Origin: Diplonema papillatum
Lineage: Eukaryota > Euglenozoa > Diplonemea > Diplonemida > Diplonemidae
Length of the DNA: 64,000 nt
Assembly (NCBI GenBank): GCA_030068145.1
Contig: JAPJBO010000144.1
Coordinates: 248,001-312,000 of the forward strand
Reading direction: 5' to 3'
The notes under the pieces are model-generated. The model was not told where the DNA came from. It ran no database searches and worked only from the letters and a program-made list of their open reading frames with translations. Positions 50,901-58,136 of this stretch are shown piece by piece. How positions within the stretch are numbered: the first letter of the stretch is position 1; each line of letters opens with the position of its first letter. Position numbers and translations under genes: made by a program.

Positions 50901-51350
50901 AGTCACTTCCCCCCGTAACCGTTTCCCTGACCATACCAAGACTTGCCCCCTTTTCCGCCTTTGCCTTTCTTCCAAGCAGGCGTCGCGTTCCACTTTGGCG
51001 TCCTGTTCTTCTCCTTCTCCAGGTCCCCTTTGACCTTCGCCATCAACCGCTCGACCAAGTCGCCGGACTCGGCTTCCATTTCCCGTAGCATCCGGGACCG
51101 CGGGACCTTCTCCACGCACCAACCGTAGTTGAGGCGGACATCCAGCAACAGCTCGTTGCCCAGCCGGACCAGCTCTTCGTTGGCCGACCACCCCGCCGAC
51201 CCGGCTGCGACCCCAAGGATCCACGTCTTCAGCTTCTCGAAGCTCGCCTTCAAGAACGCGCCCCCCGGGGCTCCGACGTACCCAGCCACGTACTCCGAAT
51301 GCAGGTCGCGAACAAGCCCGTGCGGGTCGGACGCCGCAACATCCGCCCAT
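47922..51350 (-). CDS. E2 reverse transcriptase-RNase H (N-terminal extent uncertain)
   Basis: The frame is open over 1,142 codons, but only the last about 520 (from about 49,480) look like protein. Upstream it overlaps YR and part of gag in another frame. RT: SVNVPFTVVEEKEG, FILWTHEAND, FYGVEVPRGARDAF, RLPMGHTCAPELMHTL and motif C VHTWVDNVRYAGS, with Asn for the second Asp. RNase H: LTVFVDASLEGWGGVL, HINELEALAF, VVVDNTTVQGVA and KSAGNPADLPSRVP. The TGA stop (47,922-47,924) lies inside the end of the B1 repeat. Homologous along its length to the E3 enzyme. Confidence 0.87.
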   Translation of the reverse strand: MGGCCGVRPARACSRPAFGVRGWVRRSPGGRVLEGELREAEDVDPWGRSRVGGVVGQRRAGPAGQRAVAGCPPQLRLVRGEGPAVPDATGNGSRVRRLGRAVDGEGQRGPGEGEEQDAKVERDACLEERQRRKRGQVLVWSGKRLRGEVTGVPPASKRGYPCTASYSSSPSFKQSSHPRGSHGAAGPSPHQPQTSSRSGDRDGFGGRSARPRRGPSSPERPVRSEPDHRPFTRERENQLFAVSRILARGSRRAETVGARSLSHRAGDPRVGCVEGGRGDFPGSCGETQGEWGVGGGGAPPFAAGSWSGMGEFYGGRPAQYVAPVPGVGQWAWTGPQPGCGCAFCCGNVSGTPGDVGVFPPPFGSFWPYGGGQQAVEGAGVGASWGWGVYPPVPGGGYPEGDADFVGEAAGAAPAFGSVRGVEDGVALGGGETVDAPVFCAGEHHGGDHRLGNASEGAFQKPVLSEQNSSDSRGVDGGDRGVGTWRGEFQPADAGDNVAARRDVGARTADVPVLGTQYQTRGGRPPRVRESGGSSVSRAPDFALGETHHRQRRPDVGANDGAVHIGCGGTGARVEDGGGDRTPVKGRKRGHDDPRRFMRQHHSVFKRGKQTRLPKTEDEKASPLHVDNVRPMNVGLLRGRMSETTRARFDETWRRTFDVAKLRPSSSRRVSRLQAKHAEELELNGIAQRASGPGRSVNVPFTVVEEKEGALRQRFILWTHEANDAIEADGYEAQVPLKHVSTYLDAVHAECGSTRDLRCGFYGVEVPRGARDAFRFQDDAGDWWELTRLPMGHTCAPELMHTLTSTIAGHPDFVKTAHAVPAAVTVHTWVDNVRYAGSRKDVLEASRKVDELAARSKVTWKDADTRTASTRYEFIGVDWDHQSGKVGISARLSKKLARDLVEVRKGAMSASGLETLGGRLLHASAIVGVFVGEFYFALKFLRRLTNALNRGEKAVDQTVRLSGSVQRLLDGWVRAVLEKRRMPVAARVPSLTVFVDASLEGWGGVLVDVATNAIEVLGSRWSRKEKGLHINELEALAFELCVSAVPDKYAGGTVTVVVDNTTVQGVARKGACLRSQTLNDAVVNGLTRLRHMNISLSVRWVKSAGNPADLPSRVPLSAISDKNMADMALAVRQFLTGDMGLVV
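49601..50902 (-). CDS. E2 tyrosine recombinase (in frame with gag after a UGA)
   Basis: Open from the codon after the gag TGA to a stop at 49,601-49,603, about 433 codons; the recombinase fold begins around 50,700. Motifs: WASSTVDDRRNMWRRFQAW (N-terminal core), WKTASRWAEVRLL (first catalytic Arg), YSAHSIKRGAVDHL (second box), ISRLAKH and MTVRYTSD with the tyrosine. The second box is HSIKRG, with Lys where HxxR would place Arg. No ATG precedes the domain, so readthrough of the UGA or another non-standard start is required. It carries out integration without target duplication. Confidence 0.82.
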   Translation of the reverse strand: MAFPRQVSGATPARPVILPPPLLSNPPTPAAVTVPPAPPLTNHRLPLEVETEMVLAAVRRALDADHLLPSDRSDQNPTTGLSRESGRTNSSQFPASSLGVADVLKPSARAASVIGQAIHELVASKAGVGISRALAARHKENGVSVAEAHRRLQQAVGRAWASSTVDDRRNMWRRFQAWASGRGLGLNPDVAVLFVVATSVEPQGMLGYSRLLSAVFGHMGVDSKPLKVLASVLRGDGASIPLSQAEGIPRETLISWARRQVPHLRLAAFVAWKTASRWAEVRLLTRPCFVLVSTTEVIIDWGTLPKGRSRNPYCLSKTAVIRGALTEEIAALVRGAGNFSPLTPVTTSQLDGMWAREPRMCRYSAHSIKRGAVDHLVCAKAAGAPFPEHLISRLAKHTTDNVDPTLAQMTVRYTSDVVALARVLRTAEVTEHL

Positions 51351-52012
51351 TCGCGGACATCCTTCAGACTGTACCGCACGGGCAGCGCGTACTGTGCTGC
51401 CGCCCCCTCAAAGGCAGCAGCCGACAGGTTGGCCGCCGGTAGCCCCGAAAGCCGTCCGTGTAGCGAGGCGATCTCCGCCTTCTGCTGCTCCACCACTGCG
51501 TACAGGTCCTTGACCAACGCGGCTAGGCCCCCGCTCGCGTCCACGGACGCCCCAGCAACAGGGGGCGGAGGGAGAACCGGTGGCGCCACCGGCTCAATGG
51601 GATCGGCCTCGGCGTCCCTCCGCTCCGCCTCGGCCCACATGCGGCACGCGGGCACGCCTTCCTTCCAGCATCCACTCGCCTTCATCACGCGTCGAAACAA
51701 TGGGCCGTTCGTGACCCCGACCTCCGCCAGCACAGCAATGAGCTTCCAAGGCTCCCAGGACTCTACGAAGCCTAAGCCCTCCGAGGCAGCCGCAAACTCG
51801 AAAACTTCGCACGCAACCTTGCGCGCCAACGCAACGGCGTCTCCGGCACCCCCAAAGAAGAACACGGCCCACCTCTCTAACTCCGGCAGGTTCACGGTGC
51901 GGCGAGGAAGGACGGGTCCTACCGCATCTTCGAACGCACTGCGGACATCCGCCGGCACCGCGAACGTGGTGTATCCAGTGGTCGTCGCCTTTCGGAAGGG
52001 GCTTGCTGCCAT
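50903..52012 (-). CDS. E2 gag-like protein
   Basis: 369 residues from an ATG 22 bp inside the A1 repeat (MAASPFRKATTTGY). It is clearly homologous to the E3 protein in the same position: FAVPADVR.AFED, VGPVLPRR, LERWAVFFFG, and a WEPWKL...LAEVGV stretch. The central region is Ala/Pro-rich; the C-terminus is basic and Gly/Lys-rich (GKGGKGGKSWYGQGNGYGGK), as in RNA-binding gag tails. No zinc knuckle is seen. It ends AAG TGA CTG GCG, and the frame continues open into the recombinase. Confidence 0.72.
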   Translation of the reverse strand: MAASPFRKATTTGYTTFAVPADVRSAFEDAVGPVLPRRTVNLPELERWAVFFFGGAGDAVALARKVACEVFEFAAASEGLGFVESWEPWKLIAVLAEVGVTNGPLFRRVMKASGCWKEGVPACRMWAEAERRDAEADPIEPVAPPVLPPPPVAGASVDASGGLAALVKDLYAVVEQQKAEIASLHGRLSGLPAANLSAAAFEGAAAQYALPVRYSLKDVREWADVAASDPHGLVRDLHSEYVAGYVGAPGGAFLKASFEKLKTWILGVAAGSAGWSANEELVRLGNELLLDVRLNYGWCVEKVPRSRMLREMEAESGDLVERLMAKVKGDLEKEKNRTPKWNATPAWKKGKGGKGGKSWYGQGNGYGGK

Positions 52013-52127
52013 GTTTTCTTTAACTTGCGTAACAAACTTTTGTTGTCTGATTCCTTTGAATCCGGTGCCCAACACCTTCCTAGAGAGTGGTTCGTTACGC
52101 GCTTAGCATTCCCACGATGAATCGACA

Positions 52128-52672
52128 TAACCGGGTGTAACCAGTCTGTAACCGGGATGTAACCGCTGTAACCACTTGTAACCAGCATGTAACCACTGTA
52201 ACCGGGTGTAACCAGTCTGTAACCGGGATGTAACCGCTGTAACCACTTGTAACCAGCATGTAACCACTGTAACCGAGTGTAACCAGTCTGTAACCGGGAT
52301 GTAACCGCTGTAACCACTTGTAACCAGCATGTAACCACTGTAACCGGGTGTAACCAGTCTGTAACCGGGATGTAACCGCTGTAACCACTTGTAACCAGCA
52401 TGTAACCACTGTAACCGAGTGTAACCAGTCTGTAACCGGGATGTAACCGCTGTAACCACTTGTAACCAGCATGTAACCACTGTAACCGAGTGTAACCAGT
52501 CTGTAACCGGGATGTAACCGCTGTAACCACTTGTAACCAGCATGTAACCACTGTAACCGAGTGTAACCAGTCTGTAACCGGGATGTAACCGCTGTAACCA
52601 CTTGTAACCAGCATGTAACCACTGTAACCGAGTGTAACCAGTCTGTAACCGGGATGTTAGCGCTGTAACCAC
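52128..52672. repeat. 71-bp GTAACC minisatellite, array 2
   Basis: Continuation of the same 71-bp higher-order repeat, separating the 5' ends of the divergently oriented elements E2 and E3. Some units carry GGGT rather than GAGT spacers, and the last unit has GATGTTAGC in place of GATGTAACC next to E3. The same GATGTTAGCGC variant recurs at 57,486 in array 3. Confidence 0.96.
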
Positions 52673-52784
52673 TGCAGTTTACTGAGGGAATTGGCGCATT
52701 GAATTGCCGTCAGTGCTCGGAACCAATGTGAACCACTCCAACAGGAGGTCAACCTTAGCTAGTTAAAACGTTAAACAAATTTAA

Positions 52785-53828
52785 ATGCCTGCGTTCTCGA
52801 AGCAGTCGCAAACCGGCTTTCAGAATTTTGCCGTACCCAACGACGTGCGCGATGCGTTTGAGGAGTCGATTGGACCGACTCTCCCTCGTCGAAACATCCG
52901 CCTTTCGGAGGTAGAGCGCTGGGCAGTATTCTTTTTCGGCGACACACCAGGAGAAGACAGACTGCGCGCGCACAAGATTATGTGCGAGCTGCTCGAGTAC
53001 GATGCCGGCTCTCCTGGCGCCGGCGTCGTTGGAGCGTGGGAAGGATGGAAGCTGGCGGCTACGCTAGCTGAGGCTGCTGTCGCCAATCCGCAGCTAGTTC
53101 GTCGCGTACTGAAGGGGGCGGGGCTCTGGAAGGACGACGCTCCGGAGCTACCCACGGTAGCTGGTGCCAGATTGCGGGCGACGGTGATTGCGCCGTCGGA
53201 GCCGAGCGATGCCTACGTACCCGAGGCACTTCCAGAACCAGTAACACCACCTGGAGAGATCGAGCGAGAAGGTCGGGGAGCGGAGGTGGCGGATTTGAAG
53301 GCCGAGCTGAGGGTGCTGACGGAGGTGGTCATGTCGTTGGCAGGACGCGCCCCCCCAAACATGAAGGCTGCGCGGGCCGCTAGGTTCCCGGTTGAGGAAA
53401 CGGATGTCACGAAGTGGAGTGATGCTCTGGAGAAAGACCCCGAGGGACTTGCCCTGGCCTTGGAAGTGCGGTACGTGGCTGGCCGGAAACATCTGCCAGG
53501 CGGAGAGCAACTTGAGAGCGCTTTCTCGGCGCTCAAGTGCTGGCTTCTCGCCTCTGCCCAATTTGAGAACTGGGTCGAGTGCGCGGAGCAGGTGCGCCTT
53601 GGCCAGGAGCTCTTGATGCAGCTCCGTGTCCAGTTGAAGTTTGTGGAGGAGGGCGCGCCGCGCCGAGAGCTGCTAGACCGTATGCGGCAGCGCGACGATG
53701 ATGAGCTGGAACGGGCCACGGCTGGCTGGAAGAGAGACACACACCGGACGGAGAAGAAGAAGTTCGGCTTCAAGCCGAGAGGCAAGTCCGGATGGAAGCC
53801 GGGAAACGCCAAGGCCGGGGAAAAATGA
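52785..53828 (+). CDS. E3 gag-like protein
   Basis: 347 residues from an ATG 3 bp after the A1 repeat (MPAFSKQSQTGFQNFAVP). Homologous to the E2 gag-like protein through NDVRDAFEESIGPTLPRR, VERWAVFFFGD and WKLAATLAEAAVANPQLVRR. A middle helical region (DLKAELRVLTEVVMSLAGR) and a basic C-terminus (KKKFGFKPRGKSGWKPG) fit a nucleic-acid-binding capsid-type protein. It ends AAA TGA CTG GCG; the TGA overlaps an ATG (ATGA) that opens the RT frame, and the gag frame itself continues into the recombinase. Confidence 0.73.
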   Translation: MPAFSKQSQTGFQNFAVPNDVRDAFEESIGPTLPRRNIRLSEVERWAVFFFGDTPGEDRLRAHKIMCELLEYDAGSPGAGVVGAWEGWKLAATLAEAAVANPQLVRRVLKGAGLWKDDAPELPTVAGARLRATVIAPSEPSDAYVPEALPEPVTPPGEIEREGRGAEVADLKAELRVLTEVVMSLAGRAPPNMKAARAARFPVEETDVTKWSDALEKDPEGLALALEVRYVAGRKHLPGGEQLESAFSALKCWLLASAQFENWVECAEQVRLGQELLMQLRVQLKFVEEGAPRRELLDRMRQRDDDELERATAGWKRDTHRTEKKKFGFKPRGKSGWKPGNAKAGEK

Positions 53829-56701
53829 CTGGCGGCTCCCCACCAAGGCCTAGATGTGCCAGTTCCAAAGCAACAAGCCCCCCTACTAAAGATACCAACC
53901 AAGTTCGTACTTCGTCGCCTCCCGGTGTCTTCCAGGGTACCTCGCCCAAAGTCCGCTCCGTCTCCCCACCCGACTGTCGAAACTGCGATTCCTTTGCCGC
54001 AACCCTCGCTCTTTTCACTCAAACCGTCCATCGACTCTTCGCGGGCCGTAGTGATGCAGCAACAGCCACCGACGAATGTGGGTCGTGCGGTTCAGCGAAT
54101 GCTGACAAGCGGAGCTTCTGGTCCCACCGGCCGTACGATGGAGGTTCGAGTGACGCGTACGGGTGCCGAGGCACGGCTTGTGGCTCTGATGCAACAAATG
54201 TGGGCGGATTCTACTCTGCAGGACCGCCGCAGACTGTGGCGCCGACTCTGTGCATGGACCGTACAGCAGCAACTGCAACTGAATGCGGACACAGCCTGCC
54301 TGTTTGTTGCGGCGACAGGGGTTCGTCCTCAGGGCCTCCTGGGGTACGCGAAGGCGCTTTCAGCGACATTTGCGGCGATGGGATTAGAGAACCAGCCATT
54401 GCGGATGATGGCTTCGGCACTGCGCAACTCGGGGGCGGCGGTGCCGCGGGCTCAGGCAGTACCTGTGGACAGAGCGACACTTGTGCAGTGGGCGTTATCG
54501 CAGGCGCCGGCGGTGAAAATGTGCACTCTGCTGGCATGGAAATCGGCGTCGAGGTGGGCCGAGGCTGCCGCCCTGTCCTCGAAGCAGTTTCTGCGTGTCG
54601 CGCCGGAGGAGATCGTGATCGACTGGGAGCAAACCCCGAAAGGCCGACGGCGGAACCCGTTCAAACCGTCGAGGTTTGCCGTGATAGTGGGCCCTCTGAC
54701 GCCCGAACTGGCCGAGATGTTCCAGGCGAGTGCCCCCTTCGACGAACTGTGTTCTCTGACGACAACGGGCCTGGATTCGATGTGGACGCGATCCCCCGAG
54801 ATGCGACGCTACTCGGCGCACTCCATCAAAAGGGGTGCAGTGACGCGTCTGTTCGACCTGATTGCGAGTGGCGTTTCGATCCCGCTGTGCAGCGTACACC
54901 GGCTCGCCAAGCACGAAGAACCGGGTGGGACGGAAGGAGCGATCTCGGAAACAACGATTCGTTACGGCGGCAATCTGCTCGCCCTCGCCCGGGTCCTCGG
55001 AACCGCGAAGGCGACGAAGCATCTCTGAGTCGCCATCTGCGGTCGGATCAGGCGTTTCGGACGCTGCGGGCACACTCGGTGACGCGTCGCGGTGGGTCGA
55101 CTCGGCTGCCTCGGACGCCGGCAGAGCGCCAGTCCCCTTTGCATGTGGCCGCAGTCAAGCCGATGGACGTCAACAAACTGCGTGCCCGCATGACCGAAAG
55201 CGTTCGCTCGCGCTTCGACGACACGTGGCGGAAGACGTTTTACCCGGACGTGAGCAGCATTCTGCCGTCGCTTGGATCCCCGTCGAGGCTGGTTTTGGGT
55301 CACGCGAAGCAGCTCGAGGAGTACGAGATAGCCGCGAGGGCAGCAGGCCCGGGCCCCTGGGCCTCGGTGCCGTTCACGGTTCTTGAGGAGAAAGACGGTT
55401 CTCTTCGGCAACGGTTCATTCTTTGGACCCTCGACGGAAACCGTGCGGCTGAAGCCGCCGGTTATGTTGCGTCCGTTCCGTTGGCTCACGTGTCCCACTA
55501 CTTGGGCGCAGTACATGAAGAGTGCGGGACTACTCGTGACTTCCGCACGGGATTCTACGCAATAGAGATCCCGAAAGCCGTTCGACACTTGTTCCGTTTC
55601 ACAACGGACGACGGCAGCTGGTGGGAGTTGAACCGTCTCCCGATGGGCCATGCATGTGCGCCCGAGCTCATGCACACGCTGGCAGCGGTGTCAGCCGGGC
55701 ATCCCGACTTCGTGTTGCCGGAGCTCGTTGAGGGTGAAGTTGTTGTCCATGTTTGGGTCGACAACATTCGCTACGCTGGCTCAAGGCAGTGCGTTCTTGC
55801 AGCGACGCGGCGGTTGGACCAGACGGCGGTGGACTGCTCGCTGACATGGAAAGACGCTGATTCCCGGACGGCTGCACCCCGTTATGAATTCATCGGGGTC
55901 GACTGGCGACACAGTGTCTCGCAGGTCTCGCTGAGCAGCAAGCTTTGCAGAAAGCTGATGACGACGCGGTACGAGCTCCAGGCTTCGTCGCTTTCTGCCG
56001 GTGATATCGAAGCCTTGGGGGGCAGGCTGCTCCACGCATCTGCAATTGCGGGCATTTTCCCCGGCTCGTTCTGGTTTGCGCTGAAATTCATGCGCAGAGT
56101 AACGAACTCGTTGAACCGAGGAACGAGGATGCCGACGGAACAAGTTTCCCTGTCTCCATGCATACGCTCATCTTTGCAAGGTTGGATAGACGCGGTCATG
56201 AGGCCACGGGCAATACCGACGAAGCTCCCTGTACCGTCGTTGACAGTGTTCGTTGATGCGAGCAAGAAGGGATGGGGTGGTGTTCTCGTGGACTCTCGTA
56301 CGGCGGAGATAACCATCTTGGGGGCTCCCTGGTCAGCCGAGGAATCGAGGCTGCACATTAATGTTCTAGAGGCCATGGCCTTCGAACGTTCGGCAATGTC
56401 GATCCCGGACGCCTTTGCCGGTGGACGGATCGATGTTGTGGTGGACAATACCACCGTGCAGGGAGTAGCGCGGAAAGGGTTCAGCATGCGAGACGCAGAC
56501 CTGAACAACGCGGTGGTTTCTGGTCTTGCCAGGGTGCGAACCCTTGGTTGCGCACTCTCTGTCCGCTGGGTGCGGAGCGAAGGGAACCCTGCAGATCTCC
56601 CATCGCGGGTGCCCCTGACGTCGCTGACTCCGAAGTCTATTGCTTCCGTCACACAGGCGGTGGTGGCATTCTTTACTGGCGGCGGGGTGGAAGGAAGGTG
56701 A
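53825..56701 (+). CDS. E3 reverse transcriptase-RNase H
   Basis: 958 residues if started at the ATG overlapping the gag stop; the first about 400 overlap the recombinase in another frame. RT: DVNKLRARMTES, VPFTVLEEKDGSLRQRFILW, GFYAIEIPKAVRHLF, LNRLPMGHACAPELMHTL and motif C VHVWVDNIRYAGS, with Asn in place of the second Asp. RNase H: LTVFVDASKKGWGGVL, HINVLEAMAF, VVVDNTTVQGVARKG and RSEGNPADLPSRVP. The frame is intact. Its TGA stop (56,699-56,701) sits at the first bases of the B1 repeat, mirroring E2. Confidence 0.87.
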   Translation: MTGGSPPRPRCASSKATSPPTKDTNQVRTSSPPGVFQGTSPKVRSVSPPDCRNCDSFAATLALFTQTVHRLFAGRSDAATATDECGSCGSANADKRSFWSHRPYDGGSSDAYGCRGTACGSDATNVGGFYSAGPPQTVAPTLCMDRTAATATECGHSLPVCCGDRGSSSGPPGVREGAFSDICGDGIREPAIADDGFGTAQLGGGGAAGSGSTCGQSDTCAVGVIAGAGGENVHSAGMEIGVEVGRGCRPVLEAVSACRAGGDRDRLGANPERPTAEPVQTVEVCRDSGPSDARTGRDVPGECPLRRTVFSDDNGPGFDVDAIPRDATLLGALHQKGCSDASVRPDCEWRFDPAVQRTPARQARRTGWDGRSDLGNNDSLRRQSARPRPGPRNREGDEASLSRHLRSDQAFRTLRAHSVTRRGGSTRLPRTPAERQSPLHVAAVKPMDVNKLRARMTESVRSRFDDTWRKTFYPDVSSILPSLGSPSRLVLGHAKQLEEYEIAARAAGPGPWASVPFTVLEEKDGSLRQRFILWTLDGNRAAEAAGYVASVPLAHVSHYLGAVHEECGTTRDFRTGFYAIEIPKAVRHLFRFTTDDGSWWELNRLPMGHACAPELMHTLAAVSAGHPDFVLPELVEGEVVVHVWVDNIRYAGSRQCVLAATRRLDQTAVDCSLTWKDADSRTAAPRYEFIGVDWRHSVSQVSLSSKLCRKLMTTRYELQASSLSAGDIEALGGRLLHASAIAGIFPGSFWFALKFMRRVTNSLNRGTRMPTEQVSLSPCIRSSLQGWIDAVMRPRAIPTKLPVPSLTVFVDASKKGWGGVLVDSRTAEITILGAPWSAEESRLHINVLEAMAFERSAMSIPDAFAGGRIDVVVDNTTVQGVARKGFSMRDADLNNAVVSGLARVRTLGCALSVRWVRSEGNPADLPSRVPLTSLTPKSIASVTQAVVAFFTGGGVEGR
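53829..55028 (+). CDS. E3 tyrosine recombinase (in frame with gag after a UGA)
   Basis: 400 codons from the gag TGA to TGA at 55,026-55,028. Motifs: QQMWADSTLQDRRRLWRRL, WKSASRWAEAAALS (first Arg), YSAHSIKRGAVTRLF (second box, again Lys at the HxxR position), HRLAKHE and TIRYGGNLLALARV with the tyrosine. It is homologous to the E2 recombinase throughout. There is no ATG before the conserved region begins; the first codons after the UGA are CTG GCG GCT, so readthrough is the simplest route to expression. The gene lies wholly within the RT open frame. Confidence 0.82.
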   Translation: MAAPHQGLDVPVPKQQAPLLKIPTKFVLRRLPVSSRVPRPKSAPSPHPTVETAIPLPQPSLFSLKPSIDSSRAVVMQQQPPTNVGRAVQRMLTSGASGPTGRTMEVRVTRTGAEARLVALMQQMWADSTLQDRRRLWRRLCAWTVQQQLQLNADTACLFVAATGVRPQGLLGYAKALSATFAAMGLENQPLRMMASALRNSGAAVPRAQAVPVDRATLVQWALSQAPAVKMCTLLAWKSASRWAEAAALSSKQFLRVAPEEIVIDWEQTPKGRRRNPFKPSRFAVIVGPLTPELAEMFQASAPFDELCSLTTTGLDSMWTRSPEMRRYSAHSIKRGAVTRLFDLIASGVSIPLCSVHRLAKHEEPGGTEGAISETTIRYGGNLLALARVLGTAKATKHL

Positions 56702-57414
56702 TCGTCTTGGTCGGCGTTGGTACGTCTGGACCACTCCTTTCATCCCGTTCGCAAGTCAGTCTGTTGCTAGGTTCAGTGCATGTTTCCTTCCTCTTGACAG
56801 GCCTCGAAGATAGCGCATCAGTGGATTAGTTGAAATGGATTTATCTTAGCTTGAAGATACACGTAGCAGGCGTGGAGTTGCCATGACCTTCCTGGAGTTA
56901 GTTGAAATGGTTTTGAGTTGTTATCTTGAAGAGACCCAGCAGAATCCCCGACGTATCGAGCAGCAGGCAAGGAGATACCGCGACCATTCCTGCAGTTTAC
57001 TGAGGGAATTGGCGCATTGAATTGCCGTCAGTGCTCGGAACCAATGTGAACCACTCCAACAGGAGGTCAACCTTAGCTAGTTAAAACGTTAAACAAATTC
57101 CCACCCACCCTTGCCCCCGGGTGATCGTCTTGGTCGGCGTTGGTACGTCTGGACCACTCCTTTCATCCCGTTCGCAAGTCAGTCTGTTGCTAGGTTCAGT
57201 GCATGTTTCCTTCCTCTTGACAGGCCTCGAAGATAGCGCATCAGTGGATTAGTTGAAATGGATTTATCTTAGCTTGAAGATACACGTAGCAGGCGTGGAG
57301 TTGCCATGACCTTCCTGGAGTTAGTTGAAATGGTTTTGAGTTGTTATCTTGAAGAGACCCAGCAGAATCCCCGACGTATCGAGCAGCAGGCAAGGAGATA
57401 CCGCGACCATTCCT

Positions 57415-58136
57415 TGTAACCAGCATGTAACCACTGTAACCGAGTGTAACCAGTCTGTAACCGGGTGTAACCAGTCTGTAACCGGGATGTTAGCGCTTTA
57501 ACCACTTGTAACCAGCATGTAACCACTGTAACCGGGTGTAACCAGTCTGTAACCGGGATGTAACCGCTGTAACCACTTGTAACCAGCATGTAACCACTGT
57601 AACCGAGTGTAACCAGTCTGTAACCGGGATGTAACCGCTGTAACCACTTGTAACCAGCATGTAACCACTGTAACCGAGTGTAACCAGTCTGTAACCGGGA
57701 TGTAACCGCTGTAACCACTTGTAACCAGCATGTAACCACTGTAACCGAGTGTAACCAGTCTGTAACCGGGATGTAACCGCTGTAACCACTTGTAACCAGC
57801 ATGTAACCACTGTAACCGAGTGTAACCAGTCTGTAACCGGGATGTAACCGCTGTAACCACTTGTAACCAGCATGTAACCACTGTAACCGAGTGTAACCAG
57901 TCTGTAACCGGGATGTAACCGCTGTAACCACTTGTAACCAGCATGTAACCACTGTAACCGAGTGTAACCAGTCTGTAACCGGGATGTAACCGCTGTAACC
58001 ACTTGTAACCAGCATGTAACCACTGTAACCGAGTGTAACCAGTGGATGTAACCGCTGTAACCACTTGTAACCAGCATGTAACCACTGTAACCGGGTGTAA
58101 CCAGTCTGTAACCGGGATGTAACCGCTGTAACCACA
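57415..58136. repeat. 71-bp GTAACC minisatellite, array 3
   Basis: Resumes immediately after E3 with TGTAACCAGCATG and runs about ten units. Units at both ends are irregular: a GATGTTAGCGCTTTAACC variant near 57,486 and a truncated unit near 58,044. It abuts a differently organised array in the opposite orientation at about 58,137. Confidence 0.96.

Larger units (their letters stand above)
47439..52127 (-). mobile_element. E2: YR retroelement inserted in the GTAACC minisatellite
   Basis: 4,689 bp with complete split direct repeats. On the minus strand these are A1 (52,035-52,127, 93 bp), the ORFs, B1 (47,775-47,925, 151 bp) joined directly to A2 (47,682-47,774), a 92-bp spacer, and B2 (47,439-47,589). 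Removing the element joins GTAACCACTG (ending 47,438) to TAACCGGGTG (from 52,128), which rebuilds an uninterrupted minisatellite with no target-site duplication, as expected of recombinase-mediated insertion. The A and B copies look identical by eye, so the element is recent. Confidence 0.93.
52673..57414 (+). mobile_element. E3: YR retroelement inserted in the GTAACC minisatellite
   Basis: 4,742 bp with complete split direct repeats: A1 (52,673-52,781, 109 bp), ORFs, B1 (56,697-56,991, 295 bp) joined to A2 (56,991-57,099), a 20-bp spacer (57,100-57,119) and B2 (57,120-57,414). Removing the element joins CTGTAACCAC(T) to TGTAACCAGCATG, a perfect minisatellite junction with no target-site duplication. 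The architecture is the same as E2, but A and B sequences are unrelated to those of E2, so this is a separate family with the same target preference. Confidence 0.93.

Noticed and set aside
53826..53828. UGA reassigned as a sense codon in this organism
   Set aside because: WDR70 and the RT frames of E2 and E3 appear to end naturally at UGA, and the cellular genes have no internal UGA. Readthrough at the element junctions is simpler.
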